The position numbers and the translations under genes were made by a program. The notes under the pieces were generated by a model. That model had not been told where the DNA came from. It saw nothing but the letters and a program-made list of their open reading frames with translations, and searched no databases. From UBA4742 sp963785815 (GTDB taxonomy: Bacteria > Actinomycetota > Acidimicrobiia > Acidimicrobiales > Acidimicrobilacustridaceae), in assembly GCA_963785815.1 (NCBI GenBank), contig CAWAWN010000002.1:558001-622000 (forward strand): 64,000 bases of DNA, written 5' to 3'. Positions 9,428 to 17,956 of this stretch are shown piece after piece. The first letter of the stretch is position 1; each line of letters starts with the position of its first letter.

Positions 9428-9455
9428 GGCGCCAGCTTACCGACGCAGGCCCGAC

Positions 9456-9481
9456 GCTGTTGCACGCAGGTGTGCAACAGC
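9456..9481. promoter_or_regulatory. 10-bp perfect inverted repeat (operator candidate)
   Basis: GCTGTTGCAC, a six-base GCAGGT spacer, then GTGCAACAGC. It sits 29 bp upstream of the minus-strand membrane protein and about 90 bp upstream of the HAD gene, in a divergent gap. It may be an operator for an unidentified dimeric regulator or an RNA hairpin. Confidence 0.5.
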
Positions 9482-9571
9482 GAGCGCCTCGACGGCGTAG
9501 AGCGGTAGCGCATGGCCCGATCGACCACGCCCGGGGCGCGGGCGAACGGGGTCATCTGGCACACTCCCCCG

Positions 9572-10222
9572 GTGACGGACCAACCGACGACGACCCCGGC
9601 CACGCCGGACATCCAGGCCGTGGTCTTCGACATGGGTGGCGTGCTGCTCGACTGGAACCCACGCCACCTCTACCGGACCATCTTCGCCGACGAGGACGAG
9701 ATGGAGCGCTTCCTCGACGAGCTCGACCTGGTGGCCTGGAACGTGGCCAACCACGACTCGGGAGCGCGACCGCTGGACGAGTCGGTGGCCGACATGGCCG
9801 CCCGCCACCCCCACTACGCCACCGAGCTAGCGGCGTGGAGCGAGCGCTACCACGAGATGGTGGGCGGCCCGGTGTCCGGCTCGATCGAGATCCTGGGCGA
9901 GCTGCGCGGCCGGGTCCCGCTGTACCTGCTGTCCAACGCGCCCCGCGAGCCCATCGAGCGCCTACGGCGCGAGTGGGCCTTCTTCGGCTGGTTCGACGGC
10001 CAGGTGGTGTCGGCCGAGGAACGCCTCATCAAGCCCGACCCGCGGCTGTTCCAGGTGCTGCTGGAGCGCTATGGCCTGGCGGCCGAGGCCACCGTCTTCG
10101 TCGACGACATGGCGCCCAACATCGAGGCCGCCCTGGCGCTGGGCCTCAGGGCGATCCGCTTCGAGTCGGCGTCGGCTCTCCGCCGGGATCTGGTTCGTCT
10201 GGGTCTCCTGCCGCCGCCGTGA
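9572..10222 (+). CDS. HAD family hydrolase
   Basis: A haloacid dehalogenase-type phosphatase. Motif I is VVFDMGGVLLDWNP (nucleophile Asp; the acid two residues on is Gly, as in some HAD subgroups), motif II is LYLLSNAP, motif III is LIKPDP, and motif IV is VFVDDMAPNIEAA. These are the four canonical HAD motifs. The GTG at 9572 yields 216 residues; an ATG at 9512 would add 20 non-conserved residues and cannot be excluded. The last 77 bases overlap the 3' end of the converging MFS gene. Physiological substrate unknown. Confidence 0.8.
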   Translation: MTDQPTTTPATPDIQAVVFDMGGVLLDWNPRHLYRTIFADEDEMERFLDELDLVAWNVANHDSGARPLDESVADMAARHPHYATELAAWSERYHEMVGGPVSGSIEILGELRGRVPLYLLSNAPREPIERLRREWAFFGWFDGQVVSAEERLIKPDPRLFQVLLERYGLAAEATVFVDDMAPNIEAALALGLRAIRFESASALRRDLVRLGLLPPP

Positions 10223-11807
10223 CCGGCAACCCGCCGGTGAAGGCCAGGGCGGTCAGGGCGATCAGGGCGGCCAGCATGAGCCCGGCCCGCAAGGCCTGGA
10301 GCTGGCTGTCCGAGTAGTGCTCGACGATGACGGCCGACTCCTCGGCCGACACACCGGCCTCGTGCAGGCCGGCCTCCACCTGGCTGACGGGCACGAAGCT
10401 CACGCCTGCCTCGAGGTGCACCCCGACCTGGCTCTTGACCGCCTGGCTCAGGCGCGGATCGGCGGTGACGTCGCGGCTCACCCCGGCGGCCAGCGCGCCG
10501 ATCACCACCGCCCCGATCAACGCCGTGCCCAGGGCCGCGCCCAGCTGCTGGGAGGTGTACTGCAGGCCGCCGGCCTCGCTACGGGCCTCGGCGTCCACCG
10601 CCGACTGGACCACGTTGCCCAGCTGGGAGGCCAGCAGGCCGATGCCCACGCCGATCACGCCCATGGCCACCAGGAACGGCGTGGTGACGATGGCCGGCTT
10701 CAGCACCGCCACCAGACCCACCGCGCCGGCCATGAGCACCAGCAGTCCGGCCCGGATCACCCGGCGGGGGCCGAAGGTCCGAGCCAGCAGCGGGCCCGAC
10801 ATGGCCACCAGGAACAGGGTGACCGAGACCGGCAACATGCGCAGGCCGGTCTCGAAGGCGTCGTAGCCCAGCACCACCTGGAGGTAGAGCGGCACCACGA
10901 AGAAGATGCCCATCAGGATCAGGTTCTGGGCCAGGAACATCCACAGTCCGCTGCGCAGCGCGGGCAGGCGCAGCCGCTCCAGGCGCACCAGCGGATCGCG
11001 TCCCTGGGTCTCCCGGTGGTGCTGCCAGCGCACGAAGCCGGCCAGCACCAGGGCACCGCCGCTGATCACGAACAGGGTGAGGGAGAAGCCGAAGATGGTC
11101 ACCGGCGAGTTGCGGGGGGTGACCCAGCCCCAGGTGCTCGACTGCAGCACCCCGGTCACCACCAGGCCGAGGCCCAGCGCGGACAGGACGGCGCCCACCC
11201 AGTCCAGCTCGGGTGGCTCCCCTTCACGGGGAGCATCTGATATCCAGCCCATCAGGGCCAGGATCGCCACCACCACCACGACCTCACCGATGAAGACCAC
11301 GCGCCAGGTCAGGTTGGTGGTGACCCAGCCCCCGAGGATCGGACCCACGGCGATGCCGGCACCGGCCAGCCCACCCAGCACGCCGTAGGCCGCGGCCCGA
11401 TCCCGGCCTTCGAAGTTGCCGGCCACCAGGGCGGCCAGGGCGGGCAGCACCAGGGCGGCACCGATCCCCTCCAGCACCGACCAGCCCAGGGCCAGCACGA
11501 ACACGGACTGGGAGATGGCCGTGGTGAACGAGCCGACCCCGTAGATGACCATGCCGATGGCGAAGGCCCGGCGCCGACCCAGGCGATCACCCAACTTGCC
11601 GCCGGTGATCATGAGCGCGGCCATCACCAGCGAGTAGAAGGTGATGACCGCCTGGATGGTGGTCACGTCGGTGTGGAAGTCGGAGACCAGCTGGCTGATC
11701 GAGACGTTCATCACCGCCTGGTCGAGCACCATCAGGAACTGGGCTGCACCCAAGACCACCAGCACCCGACGGTTCACGGCTCGGACGTTAGGCGCGAGCA
11801 GACCCAC
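10146..11807 (-). CDS. MFS transporter, drug:H+ antiporter-2 (EmrB/QacA) family
   Basis: 553 residues with about 14 hydrophobic spans, the DHA2 size class. N-terminal FLMVLDQAVMNVSISQL is the family's TM1 signature, followed by GGKLGDRLGRRRAF (motif A loop between TM2 and TM3). A motif C-like stretch GLAGAGIAVGPILGGWVTT lies in TM5. Expected to export small toxic compounds using the proton gradient. The GTG at 11807 has GGAGG seven bases ahead; an internal GTG at 11777 is an alternative. Its last codons overlap the HAD gene on the other strand by 77 bases, so the polar C-terminal tail may be non-essential. Confidence 0.88.
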   Translation of the reverse strand: MGLLAPNVRAVNRRVLVVLGAAQFLMVLDQAVMNVSISQLVSDFHTDVTTIQAVITFYSLVMAALMITGGKLGDRLGRRRAFAIGMVIYGVGSFTTAISQSVFVLALGWSVLEGIGAALVLPALAALVAGNFEGRDRAAAYGVLGGLAGAGIAVGPILGGWVTTNLTWRVVFIGEVVVVVAILALMGWISDAPREGEPPELDWVGAVLSALGLGLVVTGVLQSSTWGWVTPRNSPVTIFGFSLTLFVISGGALVLAGFVRWQHHRETQGRDPLVRLERLRLPALRSGLWMFLAQNLILMGIFFVVPLYLQVVLGYDAFETGLRMLPVSVTLFLVAMSGPLLARTFGPRRVIRAGLLVLMAGAVGLVAVLKPAIVTTPFLVAMGVIGVGIGLLASQLGNVVQSAVDAEARSEAGGLQYTSQQLGAALGTALIGAVVIGALAAGVSRDVTADPRLSQAVKSQVGVHLEAGVSFVPVSQVEAGLHEAGVSAEESAVIVEHYSDSQLQALRAGLMLAALIALTALAFTGGLPVTAAAGDPDEPDPGGEPTPTRSGSP

Positions 11808-11897
11808 AGCCGCGCCTCCATCATCGAACCTGTCGGCACAGCGACCGCACAGAGGTCGCGTGGATGACAGGTTCGGGGACGGGAGGGCCGAGTCGGA

Positions 11898-12809
11898 TCA
11901 CCGCAGGGCGGGGAACACCTCCGCCTGCAGCCGGTCGAGGGTGTCGAGGCGGCGCGGGAGCGGACCCATGGTCCAGTCGGGCACGATCAACTCGTCGAGC
12001 CCCGCCTCGCGGTAGGCGCCGATCTGGTCGACCAGCTCGGCCGGGGTGCCGATCAGCCGGGGCCGGTCGGACGGCTCGGCGCGATGGCGGTCGAGCCAGG
12101 CCTGGTCGTCGCTGCAGAACACGAAGGCCTGGGTGGAGCGGGCGACGGTGCCCGGGTCGCGTCCGACCTCGTCGCAGCGCTGGTCGAGCACGCCGGACCG
12201 ATGGCGGAACTGGTCGAGGGTGCACCAGGCGTTCCACTCGTCGGCGAATCGGGCGGCCACGCGCAGGGTGCGCCGCTCGCCCTTGCCCCCGATGAGCAGG
12301 GGCAGGTGCGCCTGCACCGGGGGCGGGTCGCACGGGGCGTCGCGCAGCTCGTAGTAGCGACCGGTGAAGGTGGTGCGAGGCTGGGACAACAGCGACGTGA
12401 CCACCGCGCAGGCCTCCTCGAAGCGGTCCAGGCGAGCCGTGATCCCGCCCAGCTCGATGCCGTAGGACGCGTGCTCGTTCACCTGCCAGCCGGCGCCGAG
12501 TCCGAGGGTGAAGCGCCCGCCGCTGATCTGGTCGATGGTGGTGGCCGCGTTGGCCAGCACGGCCGGATGGCGGTAGGTGACGGCGCACACGAGCGACGCC
12601 AGTCGGAGGCGGTCGGTGCGGCCCGCCAGCGCGGCCAGGGCGGCCAGGCACTCGACCACCGGCCCGTCGGTCGGCGTGGCGTCGACAGCGTTGGGCATGA
12701 AGTGGTCGGAGATGTAGGCGCCGTCCCAGCCCGTCGCCTCGGCGTGCTCGACCACGGCGAGGATCTCGGCCCACGGCCGCTCGGGATCGGGCCAGACGCC
12801 GAATCGCAC
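11898..12809 (-). CDS. LLM class F420-dependent oxidoreductase
   Basis: 303-residue luciferase-like monooxygenase fold protein. It begins RFGVWPDPERPW, then AEATGWDGAYISDHF, the RLRLASLVCAVTYRHPAVLAN segment, ISGGRFTLGLGAGWQVNEHASYGI, and LPLLIGGKGERRTLRVAARFADEWNAW. The last two blocks are typical of F420-using actinobacterial members, which move hydride between reduced deazaflavin and varied substrates. GTG 12809 is chosen; a TAGGGT hexamer ends about 8 bases upstream, compatible with a leaderless transcript. Substrate unknown. Confidence 0.87.
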   Translation of the reverse strand: MRFGVWPDPERPWAEILAVVEHAEATGWDGAYISDHFMPNAVDATPTDGPVVECLAALAALAGRTDRLRLASLVCAVTYRHPAVLANAATTIDQISGGRFTLGLGAGWQVNEHASYGIELGGITARLDRFEEACAVVTSLLSQPRTTFTGRYYELRDAPCDPPPVQAHLPLLIGGKGERRTLRVAARFADEWNAWCTLDQFRHRSGVLDQRCDEVGRDPGTVARSTQAFVFCSDDQAWLDRHRAEPSDRPRLIGTPAELVDQIGAYREAGLDELIVPDWTMGPLPRRLDTLDRLQAEVFPALR

Positions 12810-12929
12810 GCCGCCCACCCTAGGGAGGTGTGCCCGCAGGCGCACCGATCCATGAGGTCAGGCGGTGTCGAGCACCGCCAGGATGGGACGAAGCCTGCGC
12901 CGCGGCCCCGCCCCCATCCGCGCCGGTTC

Positions 12930-13904
12930 TCAGGGGATCTGGCCCAGGTCGCGCAGCCAGGCGACGGTCTCCTCCACGGCCTGGCGGATGGGGACCGGGG
13001 CGTAGCCCAGCGTCTGGCGGGTGACGGTGTTGTCGAACCAGGGGACGGGCCATCGCCGGGTGGCCAGCTCGACCAGCGTGTCGCCGTAGAACCGGCGGGC
13101 CTCGGGATCGTCCGGATCCACGAGCACCTCGGCCACGCGGTGGTCGACCCCAGCCACCTCGCACGCCAGGTTGCAGAACGCCGCGCTGGTCTGGGCGTCC
13201 TCCCGGCCGAAGGCCAGGTACGTCTCGCCGCGCCTCCCGCGGTCGGCGGCCGCCACCACGCAGCTGGCCACGTCCTCGGCGCGCACCCACGGGATCGGGA
13301 AGCTGATGTACTGACGGATCTTGCCTTCCACGGCGGACCGGACCAGCCGGTTGTAGCTGGTGGCAGCCAGGGCCCGCTTGGGCGTCGGCGCCGGTCCGAA
13401 GGTGCCGCCGGGGATGGCGAAGACGATGTCGGCCCCGTCGGCCACCCGGCGCAGGGCCTCGCGGTGGGCGGCGGCCTTGGTCACGGTGTAGGGGTCGTCG
13501 CCGACCTGGTCCAGGGCCCGGGACCGCTCGTGGAGCGGCTCGACGTGCTCGAAGAAGGTGGTGGTGAGCAGCTCGACCACGCGCTGACCACCGGCCGCGG
13601 CCACGTCGTAGCAGTGCACTGAACCCCCGAAGTTCGTGGCCCACGAGGTCTCGAGGTCCTGGGTGGCCCCCCCGAGCAGCGCGGCCGAGCTCACGATCAC
13701 CGAGGTGCCGTCGGCCGCCCGAGCCACGTCGGCCGCGGAGGTGACGTCACCCTCGACCAGCTCGACCCCGAGCGCGGCGAGCGGCTCGACCTCGCTGCCA
13801 GGCCGCACCAGGGCCCGCACGGGCCGGTCTGCGGCCCGCAGCAGACGGCACACGTTGGAGCCGATCAGCCCCGTGGCCCCCGTGATCATCACCGGATCGG
13901 TCAT
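12930..13904 (-). CDS. NAD-dependent epimerase/dehydratase (extended SDR) family protein
   Basis: 324 residues. The N-terminal Rossmann motif VMITGATGLIGSNVCRLL is clear, with Asp-rich EGDVTSAADV near residue 52. The catalytic YxxxK appears as YTVTK near residue 155. Later segments (NRLVRSAVEGKIRQYISFPIPWVRAEDVA) fit nucleotide-sugar or 3-beta-hydroxysteroid dehydrogenase-like extended SDRs. Located 57 bp beyond the stop of dnaB on the same strand, possibly by read-through. Substrate unknown. Confidence 0.83.
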   Translation of the reverse strand: MTDPVMITGATGLIGSNVCRLLRAADRPVRALVRPGSEVEPLAALGVELVEGDVTSAADVARAADGTSVIVSSAALLGGATQDLETSWATNFGGSVHCYDVAAAGGQRVVELLTTTFFEHVEPLHERSRALDQVGDDPYTVTKAAAHREALRRVADGADIVFAIPGGTFGPAPTPKRALAATSYNRLVRSAVEGKIRQYISFPIPWVRAEDVASCVVAAADRGRRGETYLAFGREDAQTSAAFCNLACEVAGVDHRVAEVLVDPDDPEARRFYGDTLVELATRRWPVPWFDNTVTRQTLGYAPVPIRQAVEETVAWLRDLGQIP

Positions 13905-13961
13905 GGCAGCCCCCGGCGCGTCTCCGACGACCCGGACCTGGTCGCGGCCGCTCCCGCCGTC

Positions 13962-15980
13962 CTAGACGCCCTTGGCCATGTTGGCGAACTTGGTGTAGTG
14001 GTCGAGGAAGGCCAAGCGCACCATGCCCGTCGGCCCGTTGCGGTGCTTGGAGACCAGGATCTCGGCCGTGCCCCGGTCGGGCGACTCGGGGCCGTTGTAG
14101 ACCTCGTCGCGGTAGATGAACATGACCACGTCGGCGTCCTGCTCGATCGAGTTGTGCACGACGATGCCGTCGGCCACGAAGTTGTGGGTGCCCAGCACGG
14201 TGGCGTCGAAGACCGGCCCGTCACCCAGCTCGGTGATGCTCACGATGGTGTCCCAGCGCACGTCGCTGCGAGCCAGGTCGGCCAGCAGCGGATCGGGCAC
14301 CACCTCGGCCAGCCGGGCCAGCTCGGGGCGGGTCAGCGCGTTGGCGTAGAAGCTCTCGACGAAGTCGTCGAGGCCCAGGCGGGCCTCGACGTCGGCCATG
14401 GTCAGCCCGTGGTGGGGCAGGCACTTGCGGACGTAGCTCCACAGCTCGCGCGGCACCGTGTCGGGTGCGGCTTCGTCGCGCCCGACCGACGCCGGCCAGC
14501 CACCGGCGCGGGGCACGGCGATGGAGTCGCCCACGTCGAGCTTCTCGAGCGGGAACCAGCCCTCGAGGGCCAGGAACGGGTGGTTGGCGCTGGCCTTGAC
14601 CGTGCGGCCCGAGGCCAACCGCAGCTCGTGGACCGTCTTGACACCGCTGGGGAACACGCGGGTCATCTCGCCCCGGACCAGCCGGTAGGACTCGTCGAGG
14701 GTCCAGATCGGGACCCGTTCGGCGCCCTGGGCCAGCAGCTCGCCCAGGGTCACCTCGACCCCGGTGTCGGCCCGGGTGACGCGGGTGTCGGCCGTGAGGC
14801 AGCCCGACTCGCGCAGGTCGGCCAGCATGGGGCGCTTGTCCTGGCGCATCTCGAGGCCACGTGACAGCTGGGACAGGGCCACCACCGGGCACTCGAGCTC
14901 GCGGGCCAGGATCTTGAGCCCGCGGCTGATCTCGGACACCTCGACCTGTCGGTTCTCGGCCGAGCTGCGACCGGTCATCAGCTGGAGGTAGTCGACCACC
15001 ACCAGCCCCAGATCGCCGGTGCGGGCCTTGAGGCGGCGGGCCTTGGAGCGGATCTCCATGATGGTCAGGTTCGGGTTGTCGTCGATCCAGATGGGGGCCT
15101 CGGCCAGGCGCCCGGTGGCGTGGGCGATCTTCTGCCAGTCGGCCTCGTTGAGCTTGCCGTTGCGCACCCGCTTGGAGTCGACCCGGGCCTCGCTGCACAG
15201 CATGCGCTGGGTGAGCTCGAGGCGGCTCATCTCCAGGGAGAAGACCAGCACCGGTCGGCCGGCCTCGAGGGCGGCGTGGGTGGCCATGCCCAGCGCCAGC
15301 GCCGTCTTGCCCGCCGACGGTCGGGCCCCCACCACCACCAGGGCGTTGGGCTGGAGCCCCGACAGCAGCTCGTCGAGGTCGGTGAACCCGGTGGGCACGC
15401 CGGTGATGGACTCGCCGCGCTCGTAGAGCTGCTCGAGGCGGTCGAGGTTGGCGTCTAGCAGGTCGTGGATCTCGGCCATGGTGTCGGTGACCCGCCGTTG
15501 CGCCACCTCGAAGACCATGGACTCGGCGGTGTCGACCGCCTTGGTCACGTCGTCGGGCAGGTCGTAGCTGATCTCGGCGATGTCGCCCGCCACCCGGATG
15601 AGGCGCCGGAGCAGCGCGTGCTCCTCGACGATCTTGGCGTACCGGCCGGCGTTGGAGGTGGCCGGCGTGGCCGACTGGAGCATCACCAGGGTGGCCGGAC
15701 CGCCGATGGCCTCCAGCAGGCCGCTGCGCCGCAGCACGTCGGACACCGTGGACACGTCCGCCGGTTCACCCGAGGCGTTGAGCGTGGTGATGGCGTCGAA
15801 GATGTGGGCGTGGGCGGGCTTGTAGAACTCGTCGGCGGTCAGGATCTCGGTGGCCGCGGCGATGGCGTCGCGCGACAGCAGCATGGCCCCGAGCAACGAC
15901 TCCTCGGCCTGCAGGTCGTGGGGCAGGACCCGGGCGCCGCCGGCCGGGCGGGATCGGGTCGAGTCGTCGGTGATGCTCAT
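13962..15980 (-). CDS. dnaB: replicative DNA helicase DnaB, interrupted by an intein
   Basis: 672-residue precursor; the host protein without the intein is about 455 residues, the usual DnaB length. The N-terminal primase-interacting domain starts LPHDLQAEESLLGAMLLS. The RecA-like ATPase has Walker A ARPSAGKTALAL near residue 222, VFSLEMSR, and Walker B LVVVDYLQLM near residue 330. The frame then runs into a 217-residue intein at LADLRESG and resumes SIEQDADVVMFIYRDE, then KHRNGPTG, the end of the helicase. It unwinds DNA ahead of the fork. ATG 15980 is chosen because upstream residues are not DnaB-like. It lies 247 bp beyond rplI, matching the order in other actinobacteria. Confidence 0.97.
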   Translation of the reverse strand: MSITDDSTRSRPAGGARVLPHDLQAEESLLGAMLLSRDAIAAATEILTADEFYKPAHAHIFDAITTLNASGEPADVSTVSDVLRRSGLLEAIGGPATLVMLQSATPATSNAGRYAKIVEEHALLRRLIRVAGDIAEISYDLPDDVTKAVDTAESMVFEVAQRRVTDTMAEIHDLLDANLDRLEQLYERGESITGVPTGFTDLDELLSGLQPNALVVVGARPSAGKTALALGMATHAALEAGRPVLVFSLEMSRLELTQRMLCSEARVDSKRVRNGKLNEADWQKIAHATGRLAEAPIWIDDNPNLTIMEIRSKARRLKARTGDLGLVVVDYLQLMTGRSSAENRQVEVSEISRGLKILARELECPVVALSQLSRGLEMRQDKRPMLADLRESGCLTADTRVTRADTGVEVTLGELLAQGAERVPIWTLDESYRLVRGEMTRVFPSGVKTVHELRLASGRTVKASANHPFLALEGWFPLEKLDVGDSIAVPRAGGWPASVGRDEAAPDTVPRELWSYVRKCLPHHGLTMADVEARLGLDDFVESFYANALTRPELARLAEVVPDPLLADLARSDVRWDTIVSITELGDGPVFDATVLGTHNFVADGIVVHNSIEQDADVVMFIYRDEVYNGPESPDRGTAEILVSKHRNGPTGMVRLAFLDHYTKFANMAKGV
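14151..14801 (-). other. DnaB intein without homing endonuclease core (mini-intein)
   Basis: 217 residues from Cys (TGC, 14799-14801) to Asn (AAC, 14151-14153), in frame within dnaB. Splicing block A is CLTADTRV, block B contains VKASANHPFL (the His of TxxH-type block B), block F is VFDATVLGTHNFVADG and block G is VVHN, followed by Ser as the +1 extein nucleophile. Position between RESG and SIEQDADVV is the well-known DnaB site used by cyanobacterial DnaB inteins. No LAGLIDADG motif is present. About 90 residues between blocks include LTMADVEARLGLDDF and SDVRWDTIVSI, which resemble the part that follows the endonuclease in larger DnaB inteins, suggesting loss of the endonuclease by deletion. 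Confidence 0.95.
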
Positions 15981-16182
15981 GGCGCACCCACACTGACCGA
16001 TCGTCCCTGGGGATTGGAAGGGGTACAACCTCGATAGTTCTGGGGATCGGCCTGGGGATCAGCTGTGGACACCGCCCCGCCGGCTGTGGGGCGCGCCCGC
16101 CGCGCCGACCCCGTGACCGGACGCATGCGCACCATGCCTGGCGAGACTAGGCAGGGGGTATGACAACGGGCGCGGATGGTGG

Positions 16183-16208
16183 GCCGGTCGACCCGCGGGT
16201 CGACCGGC
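16183..16208 (-). terminator. strong palindrome downstream of rplI
   Basis: GCCGGTCGACCC, a GC dinucleotide, then GGGTCGACCGGC: a perfect 12-bp inverted repeat starting 20 bases after the rplI stop on the minus strand. It fits a terminator for the rpsF-ssb-rpsR-rplI transcript, upstream of dnaB. No U tract is present. Confidence 0.6.
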
Positions 16209-16227
16209 ACCGAAGCCCAGGGCGCGA

Positions 16228-16674
16228 CTAGGAGGCGGCCACCTCGAGGCTGATCTGGAACTGCACGTCGCTGTGCAGCTTCACCGGCACCGCGTGGGTG
16301 CCGGTGTCCTTGATGTGCTCGTCGAGGTTGAGCGACTTGCGATCGAGCTCGATGCCCGTCTGCTGGCGCACGGCATCGACCACGTCCGCGGCCGTCACCG
16401 ACCCGAACAGGCGACCCTCGGGACCGGCCTTGGCCGTGATGGTGATCACGGTCGGGACCAGGGTCTTGGCGATCTCCTCGGCTGCGCCCCGGTCGGCCGC
16501 GTCACGGACGTCACGGGACCGGCGCATGGCCGCGGCCTGCTGGTCGATGCCCTTGGTGGCGGCGATGGCCAAGCCCTTGGGCACCAGGAAGTTGCGGCCG
16601 TAGCCGTCGGCCACGTCGACCACGTCGCCCTTCTTGCCGACGCCGTCGACGTCGGCGCGCAGCAGCAGCTTCAC
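16228..16674 (-). CDS. rplI: 50S ribosomal protein L9
   Basis: 148 residues, the normal length. The N-terminal domain MKLLLRADVDGVGKKGDVVDVADGYGRNFLVPKGLA carries the L9 signature (the GxxGxxxxVxxGYxRNxLxPxxxA pattern). A long charged connector follows, then the C-terminal RNA-binding domain with RLFGSVTAADVVDAV. L9 binds 23S rRNA domain V near the L1 stalk. Its ATG overlaps the rpsR stop (ATGA), so translation is coupled. Part of the rpsF-ssb-rpsR-rplI operon. Confidence 0.97.
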   Translation of the reverse strand: MKLLLRADVDGVGKKGDVVDVADGYGRNFLVPKGLAIAATKGIDQQAAAMRRSRDVRDAADRGAAEEIAKTLVPTVITITAKAGPEGRLFGSVTAADVVDAVRQQTGIELDRKSLNLDEHIKDTGTHAVPVKLHSDVQFQISLEVAAS

Positions 16675-17132
16675 TCGCTCGCCTCCTCGACCTCGACCAG
16701 CAGATCGCCCTCGGCCGTCTCGACCGCGGTGATCTCGAGCTCGTCGACGTCACCCCCGCCCACCGGCGGCGGGCCCTCGGGACGCGGCGGTGGCCCGTCG
16801 GCCCGGTTGCGATCACCACGATCGCCGCGGTCGCCACGCTCGCCCCGGTCGCGACCCCCGCCCCGCTGGGTGGTGACCCGGTTGGCGTAGGGCAGCAGCG
16901 CCATCTCACGGGCGTTCTTGATGGCCCGGGCGATCTCCTTCTGCTGCTGGGAGTCGTTGCCGGTCACGCGCCGGGCCCGGATCTTGGCCCGGTCGGACAT
17001 GAACCGGCGCAGCAGGTTCACGTCCTTGTAGTCCACGTAGTCGATGCGCTCGGTGTTGAGCACGCTCGTCTTCTTCTTGCTGCGACGGGCGTTGTCCTTG
17101 TTCTTGCCCCGCTTGGGGGCGACCTTCGCCAT
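16671..17132 (-). CDS. rpsR: 30S ribosomal protein S18 with a long C-terminal extension
   Basis: The first ~89 residues are S18: TERIDYVDYKDVNLLRRFMSDRAKI, then RVTGNDSQQQKEIARAIKNAREMALLPY, which binds 16S rRNA with S6. Bacterial S18 normally ends here at 75-90 residues. This protein continues to 153: a Gly-Arg-Asp repeat (RDRGERGDRGDRGDRN, residues 94-109), a Pro-rich stretch (RPEGPPPVGGG) and an acidic end (DVDELEITAVETAEGDLL). The extension has the same GC-rich codon bias and is followed by a proper overlap with rplI, so it is not an obvious frameshift. Its start overlaps the ssb stop by one base. Confidence 0.93.
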   Translation of the reverse strand: MAKVAPKRGKNKDNARRSKKKTSVLNTERIDYVDYKDVNLLRRFMSDRAKIRARRVTGNDSQQQKEIARAIKNAREMALLPYANRVTTQRGGGRDRGERGDRGDRGDRNRADGPPPRPEGPPPVGGGDVDELEITAVETAEGDLLVEVEEASE

Positions 17133-17587
17133 CAGAACGGCTCCTCATCGGGTTGGAACGTGGGGGGCGGCGGCTCGTTGCCACCGGCGGGACGGCCACC
17201 GCCGCCCTCGAAGTCGCCCCCACGGCGCTCGTTCTTGGTGACGGCCGCGGTGGCGTAGCGCACGCTCGGGCCCACCTCATCGGCCACGATCTCGATCTTG
17301 GACCGCTTCTCACCGTCCTGGGTCTCCCACGAGCGCTGGTCGAGGCGACCGGTGACGATGACGCGGGTGCCCTTCTGGACCGACTCGGCCACGTTCTCGG
17401 CCAGCTGCTGCCAAGCCGTCACGTCGAAGAAGGACACCGCCTCCTCCCACTCGTTGGACTGGCGGTTCTGCCACCGGCGGTTGACGGCCACCCCGAAGGT
17501 GGCCACCGCCTGACCGCTGGGGGTGAAGCGCAGCTCGGGGTCGCGCGTGGCGTTGCCCACGATGGTGATGTTGTTGCCGTTTGCCAT
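17132..17587 (-). CDS. ssb: single-stranded DNA-binding protein
   Basis: 151 residues. The OB fold spans about 1-112: NNITIVGNATRDPELRFTPSGQAVATFGVAVNR, then VSFFDVTAWQQLAENV and RVIVTGRLDQRSWETQDGEKRSK. A Gly/Pro-rich linker follows and the protein ends DEEPF, the acidic tip that recruits replication and repair partners. It coats single strands at the fork. It sits between rpsF and rpsR as in most bacteria. Confidence 0.97.
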   Translation of the reverse strand: MANGNNITIVGNATRDPELRFTPSGQAVATFGVAVNRRWQNRQSNEWEEAVSFFDVTAWQQLAENVAESVQKGTRVIVTGRLDQRSWETQDGEKRSKIEIVADEVGPSVRYATAAVTKNERRGGDFEGGGGRPAGGNEPPPPTFQPDEEPF

Positions 17588-17614
17588 GTCGTGCTCCTCA
17601 GCTCTGCGGCGGGC

Positions 17615-17956
17615 CTAGCTGGCCTCGGCCGGCACGGGTGCCTCGAACAGGCCGCGTCGCACGGCCTCGCGATCGGGCAACCGCATCAACTTGTGGCGGA
17701 CGACCTCGTCCGCGAGCCGAAGGGACCGCTCGACGTCCTCGAGGTCGACCGCGTCGGTCGTGATCTCGAGCACGACGTAGATGCCCTCGAACTTGTGGTT
17801 GATCTCGTAGGCGAAGCGCCGCCGACCCCACAGGTCGGTGGTGGCCACCGTGCCCTTGCCGGCTTCGACCTGCTGGCCGATGCGAGCCAGGTTGTCGGTG
17901 ACGACCTGGTCCTCGACGTCGCCGTCGAAGATGATCATGAGCTCGTACGCTCGCAT
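17615..17956 (-). CDS. rpsF: 30S ribosomal protein S6
   Basis: 113 residues beginning MRAYELMIIFDGDV, with LWGRRRFAYEINHKFEGIYVVLEI (the conserved GRRRLAY-type strand) and the ending VVRHKLMRLPD. S6 pairs with S18 on the 30S platform. ATG 17956 is chosen because GGGAGG is 11 bases ahead; the earlier GTG and ATG overlap or touch that ribosome site. First gene of the rpsF-ssb-rpsR-rplI operon; a TAGCCT hexamer on the minus strand about 80 bases upstream may be its -10. Confidence 0.96.
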   Translation of the reverse strand: MRAYELMIIFDGDVEDQVVTDNLARIGQQVEAGKGTVATTDLWGRRRFAYEINHKFEGIYVVLEITTDAVDLEDVERSLRLADEVVRHKLMRLPDREAVRRGLFEAPVPAEAS

